Positions 56,541 through 64,000 of a DNA stretch of 64,000 nt are shown piece after piece. The stretch spans positions 1 through 64,000 of the forward strand of contig BBXU01000146.1 of the NCBI GenBank assembly GCA_001598975.1, read 5' to 3'. The DNA comes from Parachlorella kessleri. Lineage: Eukaryota; Chlorophyta; Trebouxiophyceae; Chlorellales; Chlorellaceae. The position numbers and the translations under genes are program-made. The notes beneath the pieces are model-generated. The model ran no database searches and was not told the origin of the DNA. It was given only the letters and a program-made list of their open reading frames with translations. Numbering within the stretch: the first letter of the stretch is position 1; each line of letters begins with the position of its first letter.

Positions 56541-59500
56541 TTACCGAGAAGAGAGGGCAGGTTGAGGCGCAGACGCCTCGCCGCCAATGACCTCCTCGTC
56601 GGAGGCATCGCTTGCATCAGAAGCGGAGGACTGCTCCTCGCCATCCCAGCTGTCCAGCCCTCTCCGCTGCGCCTTCCTGACTAGCCGATAGTAGATGCCT
56701 TTGTGCTGCATCAGCTCCCCATGGGTGCCTTGCTCCGCAATGCGCCCTGCCGCCACAACAACTATACGGTCCGCACGGCGCACCTGCAAGCAGATGGAAA
56801 ATAATACTGCGATCAGATGCCTGAGCTCTGCGTTATGGCAAGGTCATATGAGGCCACAGTTCTGGCTGCCAACAGCCAGGGAGCAAGCAGCGGGCTGCTT
56901 CACCCATGACCTGCACCTACCCCACATACAACAAACACTGACTACCTGCAAAGACTGCAACCCGGTCATACCTAGCAAGACTGGAAGAATTGTGGGGGTT
57001 GCGATGTTGGGCAGGATGGCAGCAGGTCCACAAGGTTCCCAAAGGTAGGCGGCCCAGACTTTAGCAGCAGCAGCAGCAGCAGCATGGGGATACTCTCCTT
57101 CCGGGCAAGACCTTACCGTGCTGAGGCGTTAAAACAAGGGCCTTACCGTGCTGAGGCGGTGGGCAATGATGAGGGTGGTGGTCCCCTCAGCGGCCTGCTG
57201 CAAGGCTTGCGCCACAGACGCCTCCGTCTCCACGTCCTGGTGCACACCACACAGCTTTCCTGTCAGACTGGGTCTACCACTGCATGCGCAGAGAACTACA
57301 CACAAGGATACCCAGAAGCTGCACCACCTCCCACTCTTTTTGCCTTGCTGGTCAAGCTCAGCACACTGACATCAGGCTCTCGGACTTCCACCGTCTGTCA
57401 GTAGGCGCCCATGCGCCCTGGCTTTCTGGTAGCGCCCAACCCTGCACCTTCACTTGGCAAACCCTGAACTCACCAGCGCGCTGGTAGCCTCATCGAATAG
57501 CAGCACCCGCGGCCGCACCAGCAGGGCTCGCGCTATGGCTAGCCGCTGCTGCTGACCGCCGCTGACCTCCACCCCCCGGGGCCCGATGACCGTGTCATAG
57601 CCTTGGGGCAGGTCCTGGATGAAGTCGTGGGCTTGGGCAGCGCGCGCAGCAGCCTCCACTTCACCAGCGGTGGCGTCTGGTTGGCCGTACGCGATAATCT
57701 CTCGCACCGTGCCCGTCAGCAGGCCTGCAAGGTGCATGCTTGAGAGGCGCTGACCTCAGCCCTGCTTCACTGTCATTGGGATCAAGCTTCGGCCATGCAG
57801 GGACTCAGCAAAGTCCCTTACACCCAGCATACAGCCGCAGGGAGGACCTTTTCGTAGTTTAGCATATAAACTCTGTTTGTGCAGACTACATAGCATGAAA
57901 ATATACACCTACTAGCCGGACCAGCCCTTCTTTCATTCCACTCAAACATCTATACATCAGAGCAGCCACTCTTCTGCCCACAGCCGGCCACCCTACCTGC
58001 GTCCTGCATCACCACACCCAGCTGCCGCCGCCACCAGTGCAAATCCAGTTGCTGCAACGGTACGCCGTCCACCAGAATGCTCCCCCGTTCCACTTCGTAC
58101 AGCCCCATCAGCAGCGAGGCAAGCGTGCTCTTGCCTCCGCCGCTGCACACAGGGGAGCTTGAACACATCACTTGCCCTTTAACATCTATGCAGAGATTTC
58201 CAATGCTCCGTCGACTGTGCGCAAGTGGTCGCAGCTTGGCAGTCGCAACAGATCCACAACAATCCCATGTGACGCTGGCCAGTGGCAGGAGCAATGTTGC
58301 TAAGGCTCCACTTAACAGGAGAAGGCTTACATGCAATCCAGGCCAGGTGTCATGGCAACACCCAGGCCCTTCGGACCGACGCGCGACATAGTTCCATCCA
58401 AGCTGGACAAGGAATGCCGCGACTGACCTGGGTCCCACCAGGGCGACTGTCGCGTTGGGTGGCACTTGGAAGGAGATGTCCACCAGGGTCCACCCCTCCC
58501 ACCCGGGGTGCCTGAAGCTGACGTTGCGGAACTCGACGGCCCCTTGGAACTGCAGCAGGGGGGCAGCTGGAGCCCAGTGGGCACGGGGCGGCTGCGACAC
58601 AATGCAGAGAGGGTTCACATGCAAGCCTTGAGTACATGTAGGCGTGCAACCTGTCAGGCATGCCCGCAATGCCGGGCTCATCAAGGTGCAAGCAGCAGCA
58701 TGAACTGTCTTCAAAGTGCCTGGTGTTGCAATTTGCCTGCTTTTGCACTCTGCAGGGCAAGAACGCAGCGCACCTGCTCTGGGGGTATCTGGCCCAGCGG
58801 GCTGTCACTGCCGCCGCTACTGCTGGTACTCTGCGCTCGTTCTTCCCCCACGCCATTGCTGCTACTAATCCCGCTACTCCCACCTCCACTGCTGCTGGTC
58901 AGCGCGGTCCCTGGAGCAGCACCTGCTGTGCCAGTTCCCTCCCCTTCTGCCTGGCGCATGGCTGCCAGGGCACGGGCCACCGCTCCTGCTGCCTTGGCCA
59001 CATCGCCAGACGTGTTTGCCAGGTTGCCCAGGCTGAAGGCAAAACTGAAGGCGAAGATGAAGAAGGCGTAGCAGAGGCCGGTGGTGACCTTGCCTTGGAT
59101 GGCCAGCCAGGTGCCGAGGCCCAGCGTGGTGAGCACGCACAGCGTGTTGCGCAGCCGGCTGGACACGTCAAGCAGGCCTGCGGGGGCGGTGGGGGAAGTC
59201 CAAGGCCTGTGCTATGAGTACGATGCCAACCCTCAATCTCTTAGAGTTGTCCTCAACCCCTTTATGCAAACCCACTGCACCTCTAAGGGCACCATGCCAC
59301 CACTGAGTGCCCAGCCGTTCCCCCAGGCCCACGTGCCAAAATTGCCACATATCAGACCCCCTGGCACCGGCCCGCAGCGAGGCAGCCGCGCCTTCAAACA
59401 AGCACACAAATACTTAAGAGCACCTTACACAGCTCGTAACTCAGCAACAGCCTCCTTGCCACCTTCACCATCAGGACTCCTTCCAGCCTTGCTTACACTC

Positions 59501-61039
59501 GCGTCTCCAGCCTAAGTGCCAGCCTGACGAACCCTCTCCAAAGCCTCACCCTGCAGCCAGACGACCCGCTTGGCCAGGCCGTGGGCCTTGTCGACCAGAC
59601 CCTGGAACCGGCCCAGCTCCCTCCCTTCCGCGCCAAACAGCTTCACTATCTTGATGTTCTCCACAAACTCGTCCGCCGTGCCAGACACCTCATCGGCCGC
59701 TGCCTGAAGGAAGCGGAAGGGACCGCAGTTACACAAGCTAGAACAACCTGCTTTGCTTGGTTCTGCTCCTGGGGAGCTAGCACAGGCGACTGCCTTGTCA
59801 TACACATCCCAACCACAACGAAGGGAGAGTTGTAAACCGCAACTGCCATTATCCAGCAAGTAACAGCGCTTCCATAATGCAGCAGCCTGTGGCCCACCTG
59901 CGACTGCTTGGAGGCAGCCCCGATCTGGTTGGTCAGCCGCACGGTGACGGGCGTCAGCAGCGGCGCCGCCACCAGCAGCGTCGTGGCCAGCAGGGGCGAC
60001 AGGTGGTACAGCATGGCTATGATGGCCAGGGTCTCAAAGGCAGACCTCACACCGCGGGCGCCTAAGAGCTTGGCGACCGTGGTCTGCAGCACCTCCACGT
60101 CCTGGCCCAGCCAGCTGGTCATCTGCCCCGTCTTCACGCGGTCAAAGAACAGCGCCTCACGGCCCAGCAGGCGCATGAACAGCTGCGACCGCAGCCGGGC
60201 CGCCAGGCTCTCGGAGATGCCTTGGCTCAGCGCCACCTGCGCTGGGGTCAGGTGCTGCTGCCTCGCTGGCGTTCTGTCCAGCACTGAGTGGGCTCCCCTC
60301 GGATATTTCCTTTTTCGCAACCCATGAACACAACAACTCTTAATTTTTAGCCTGCCAGCCCAGACACGTCGCAAAAGGGCGTCTCACACTCGCCTATGCA
60401 ATAGGGCCAGCCAAGGAGCCACGAGATCGCTCTGTCACCCTTTGGCATGCTGAGAGGCAAGAAGCAAGTAAGAGCCGCCCACCCTGCCCACCTGAGCTGC
60501 CAGGGCCACGTTAGAGCCCACATAGACCGCTCCCAGCTTGCCCACAGCCATCCCCAGCTCCCGAGGTGTTGTGAGGGTGCCCCTCCCTATGACGTCAACC
60601 ACGCGGCCCATGGTGGGTGCCACAAACACGTTGCACAGCACCGACACCACAGCACACGCAGCACAGCCCAGCAGAAGCGGCCAGTCTGGGCTGAGAAGCC
60701 GCCACACATCCTGCCACTTCAAATCCGTCGCTGCACTACTGCTGCCGGTACTGGCACTGCTGCTAAGGATGCCGCTGCTGCTGTTAGTGATGCTTGCTGC
60801 CGCGAGCGGCAGCTGCTGCTGCTGGGATGCGTGGTGTTGTGGTTGTTGCTGCCACGGGTTGGCCGGCTGAGGCAAGATATTGTTGGCAACGGCCTCAGCT
60901 GCAGCTTTAGACTGCTGTATTTCCAAGGCTTCTGCGTCTGGCGGAGTTGACTGGAAGGCTGTGGGTCGCACACGCTGGTTGTGTGTTCGATAATGCCGCC
61001 TACTGTGCCAGCTTACAAGAGGTGCCCTCACAACAGGTC
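56541..61039 (-). CDS. ABCB-type half-size ABC transporter, probably plastid (first exon not found)
   Basis: Exons: 60492-61039, 59898-60236, 59550-59703, 58774-59177, 58428-58549, 57997-58142, 57474-57724, 57147-57236, 56541-56783; phases agree, at least 765 residues. The N-terminal ~90 residues are Gln/Ser-rich, then [16 protein letters not shown] opens the membrane domain ([53 protein letters not shown]). The nucleotide-binding domain has [11 protein letters not shown], Walker A GPSGGGKST (split by an intron), Q-loop VVMQDAG, signature VSGGQQQR, Walker [11 protein letters not shown], and H-loop IIAHRLS. All catalytic motifs are intact. It resembles plant TAP-like ABCB proteins such as chloroplast ABCB28. 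Odd: a Ser/Gly linker of about 50 residues before the ATPase domain and an acidic Asp/Ser tail. The start codon lies upstream of 61039 and was not found. Confidence 0.88.
57111..57158. repeat. Tandem duplication of a splice donor in the ABCB gene
   Basis: Perfect 18-bp copies at 57111-57128 and 57141-57158, offset 30 bp. Each holds the last 12 exon bases (Arg-Leu-Ser-Thr of the H-loop segment) and a GTAAGG donor on the minus strand. Confidence 0.85.
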
Positions 61040-61794
61040 CTGGGGCTGCAAGGGAAGCACGAGGCCGACAAAGGGTATATAACAGGGGACGGCAAAGCAG
61101 GAGGGAGTTGTGTCACTCACCATGACACACACAGGGCTGGGGGGAAGCGCCACATGTCACACATGTCGACGAGCCCTTTGACTCGCCTGGTGAAACTCTC
61201 GCCCAAGGACGAGCACCAACGCACCCTACTAAGGGCATTGTGCCACCGTTCGTGGGCTGGCTGCTTGTACGAGGTGGTTGCTAGCGCCCGGTGTCGAGCG
61301 CAAGGGCTCGTGTCGAGGTCGTGGTGAGGCCTGCTGGTCGCAGGTGCCGTTGTAACGAGATAGACTGAGCTACTGCAGGAGTGGCAGAACGCTGACGAGG
61401 TAGCTTCCAGACTGCTTGACAATGACCACACAGCAAGTTCCAGCCGAGAAGCAACAGAGCTTGCAAGAGATAGGTAAGAACACACCAAGTAGCACAATGC
61501 AGACCAGCAGAATTTCCTCCACTGGCAGAGCTTGTGGGTCTAGCCACGCAGCGCTGCCGCGAACCATCTCATAGTGGACTTGTCCTGCCTTCTGGTGAAG
61601 TACAGAGCTCCCATGAAAACAAACAAAAAAGATGTAATCACTTTTCATTGCATATGAACGTATAAATTAGGATGCAATAGAACGCCAGGACTTCAGAGGT
61701 GATGCTTGCGCCTGGCATAGTGGCTTGTTGCCACAGCTGGGCCCGTGCAGGCTAGCAAGTGGGGAGTTTCACGAGCTCGAGTCCACCTTTAGTA
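61040..61794. other. Divergent region between the ABCB and SIM-motif genes
   Basis: 755 bp that should hold the missing first exon (transit peptide) of the ABCB gene and both promoters. Long Ser/Arg-rich minus-strand frames at 61117-61547 could include it, but I found no ATG with a matching donor. Confidence 0.4.
61660..61666 (+). promoter_or_regulatory. TATA box of the SIM-motif gene
   Basis: TATAAAT 129 bp upstream of the ATG at 61795. Confidence 0.4.
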
Positions 61795-64000
61795 ATGGCA
61801 CCGCCAGGCAGAGTAACCGAGGACGTATTCAATCAAGTGATCGACCTCGTGGCCCCAGTGAGGGGATTTGTCGATCTAACACAAGATGACGAGCATGATC
61901 AGCGTGACTCCTCGGACGAAGCTCCAGTCGACTTGGTCAGCAGCTCCTCCGACGAAGAGGGTCCAGCACAGGCAGCCATACAGCACCCTGCCAGGGACTT
62001 GAGCAGCCTGCAACACAGCCAGCCAGGCATAGCCAACACAGCTCACGTCAGTGGTTGTCAGCAGCCAGTGCCCCGCTTGAAGGAGGAGCCACGCAGCCCT
62101 ACTGCAGCCAGCAGGCAACCCCCGTCACACCGCATTCCCAGTTTGCCGCCTGGGAAGGCTGGTGAAGCGGCAGCCTTCAAGGGCGCTGGAGTTGCCCAGG
62201 AGTCCGCCCCTTCACGGTCTGGTGTAGCAACGCCAGCAGCTGCGCTTGCAGCAGCAGGGGCAGCAGGCATGACAGAGGTATCCAAACCCTCGCTTTCCGC
62301 CCGGGCGAAGACCGACCCTTCAAGTCCACTGTATGAAATAATGGATGAACTGGGCGGGAAGCCAGCTGATGAAGGCCCAGTTGCAGCTCAGCGGCAGCAG
62401 CAACAGCAGCAGCAGCAGGGGGGAAAGGGGGATGTTGGAGACGTGTCGCCTCCTCCCAGCCCCTCAGCAACATCCCTGTCCAGCCCGGAGACCAGCAGCT
62501 CTTGCCAGACGGGGGATGGCATGCAGCGTGCAGCCAGCCTGGGAGGCCACGGGGCACCTGAAACCTCCCCAAAACAAGGCGAGCAGGAGTCAGCGGGTCC
62601 GCAGCCAGGCGATGGGGCGACAATTGCTGAGGCATGCAGCCTTGACCCCCTTGAGGGCAGGGCTCCCTCTCCGGCCAGCAAGCGGCAGCGTATGGCCCTG
62701 CCTGCAGCGGCTGACGGGAATGAGGAGGCGCACAAAGCACAACTAAAGGCGGGGCAACAACAAAAACAGCCAGGGTCACCCGGACCGAGGCATGCTCCAG
62801 GCGCCCTGCTGGCGCATGCTGCGGCCATGCTGTGCAGGGCAGCGGTCACGGCAGCCGCCAGCCCTCAAGGGGACCTTGTTGCAGCAGCGGGTGCGGCGCC
62901 GGCGGCGGCAGGAGACCCAGCGGTGGTGCTGGTGCTGCCGCAGTGTAGCGCGCCCGCTTCGGCGGCGTTGGCGGCCAGCGTGGGCGGCGATGCAGGTGAG
63001 GAGACGGACCTTAGAATGTGATTGCAGATGCTTGGGCTGGCACCGGACCTTGTGGCAGAGAGTTTTTGAGGAGGTTGATTCTGTGTCGGCTGACTGGACA
63101 GCGCTCGGCTGGTAGGCTTGAAGCAGTAGAAGTAGTGACCAGGGGCGCGGGTGACAGCACCTGTATTGGCCAATGCTTTTTGCGGCCCTGCCGCAACCCT
63201 TGGTCTGCCAGGTTCTGTCTGTACTCGTGCACATTACCTCTATTAAGATGTTATCATGTAGGTGCCCTGAGCGGTGCACAGCCGCTTGCCCGGCCGGATG
63301 AGGCCCCCACTGCCAGCACTCCCCACCGCCCTCCACTAGCTCTCCTACCGCTGGTAGTGGTTAACAGTGGTGGAGGCCCTCCTGCGGGGACTGTGGGAGT
63401 AGCGCAGCCTCCCTCGGGCGCCCCTCCCGAAGGTGGACAGCCCTGCTCGGGTGGGCTAGCAGCAACGGCGGTGGACGGGCAGGCGGGGGTAGCAGCTATG
63501 GAGGTGGACGCCCAAGGGGCACAAGCTGCTGGAGTGGCTTGCCCAGGGCGCCTTCTCCACACCAGCTCAGGAGCAACGCGAGACGTACAGGCTGCTGCCA
63601 GCAGGGCAGCGCCGCTGCCTGCCGTGGCTGCTGTGCTTGCCACTGAGCAGCTGGCAGCTGGCACCCCCCCTAGCCCTCCTGGCTTTCAAGCAGGAGCTTC
63701 TGGCAGCGTCGGGGCCGGGGCTCATGCGTTGGTGGCGGCCGCGGCAGACTTGTTGGCCGCAGTCAATGCCGGGGCTAGCCCCAGCCCTCGGCGCAGCGGT
63801 CCAGCCTCTCAGGCGCCTCCTGTGTGCCAGCCACCCACCCAGGCATCGCCCTTGCCAGGACCTTCAGCAGCGGCGGGGCCAGGTGAGTTGGCCATGCCAG
63901 CACCTGAACCACCAGCAGCGGCAGGAACAGGATCAGCAGCAGCAGCAGCAGCAGCGCGGCCGGCAGCAGAGTTGGTGGCTCTGCCGGCCTCGCAGCCTGA
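61795..64000 (+). CDS. Low-complexity nuclear-type protein with three SUMO-interacting motifs (3' end outside window)
   Basis: Exon 1 61795-62995, exon 2 63262 to the right edge, joined in phase 1; about 646 residues visible and still open. The start is the first ATG in the frame. Within the first 55 residues are three hydrophobic cores flanked by acidic or Ser residues: VIDLV (15-19), VDLT before QDDEHD (26-29) and VDLV before SSSSDEE (45-48). These fit the SUMO-interacting motif pattern. The rest is disordered in composition: Ser/Pro, a Gln run near 62390-62416, a KRQR basic patch, and long Ala/Pro/Gly repeats. No folded domain is visible. Clustered SIMs occur in SUMO-targeted ubiquitin ligases and SUMO-dependent scaffolds; the catalytic part, if any, lies beyond the window. 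Confidence 0.65.

Noticed and set aside
61117..61497. Ser/Arg-rich minus-strand frame as the ABCB transit peptide exon
   Set aside because: It begins without an ATG and no donor in the right phase could be paired with the acceptor at 61039; left open rather than annotated.

Overview
The window is nuclear DNA from a green alga, most likely a chlorophyte and possibly a Chlorella-like trebouxiophyte. The evidence is a nuclear psaG gene, plant-type plastid and peroxisome proteins, moderately GC-rich intron-dense genes (5-19 introns each, mostly GT-AG, 100-700 bp), many short CAG/CTG-type repeats coding Gln, Ser and Ala runs, and TGTAA motifs (the chlorophyte polyadenylation signal) after several stop codons. 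I read no bacterial operons, CRISPR arrays, rRNA or tRNA genes here. All gene models were built by hand by matching reading frame and splice phase, so exon edges are predictions.

Layout, left to right. 1-1811 (-): plastid-type hypothetical membrane protein, cut by the left edge. 2084-4246 (+): rhodanese-like protein. 5261-7827 (-): VPS37 (ESCRT-I) with a UEV-like N-terminus. 8252-8718 (+): small coiled-coil protein. 9125-13770 (+): zinc finger/UBA/PUB protein. 14397-18192 (-) and 18464-21452 (+): two prolyl 4-hydroxylases, head to head across 271 bp that carry a perfect 18-bp palindrome. 22191-23752 (-): PsaG of photosystem I. 24261-32762 (-): a 1344-residue FUSC/aromatic-acid-exporter-like membrane protein. 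33511-36041 (-): peroxisomal 2-hydroxy-acid (glycolate/lactate) oxidase ending in SRL. 36797-37696 (+): intronless membrane-anchored TylF-type methyltransferase. 38775-41126 (-): tandem CCCH protein. 41496-45237 (-): Tudor-like/G-patch protein. 46377-48767 (-): three-KH protein. 49560-55548 (+): TRIP4/ASC-1 zinc-finger protein that runs into an AlkB-type dioxygenase. 56541-61039 (-): ABCB half-transporter. 61795-64000 (+): low-complexity protein with three SUMO-interacting-type motifs, cut by the right edge.

Functional themes. The two P4Hs, and possibly the TylF-type enzyme, fit the secretory pathway and cell-wall glycoproteins. PsaG, the rhodanese, probably the ABCB transporter and the first gene fit the plastid. 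VPS37 and the UBA/PUB protein belong to ubiquitin-linked sorting and turnover. From 38.8 to 55.5 kb four neighbouring genes are RNA- or repair-related. The most notable item is the TRIP4-AlkB gene: in animals TRIP4 (ASC-1) belongs to the ASCC complex, which works with the dealkylase ALKBH3, so a single polypeptide carrying both parts would be a natural fusion of that pathway. One splice junction between the two halves does not resolve cleanly and is the point to test.
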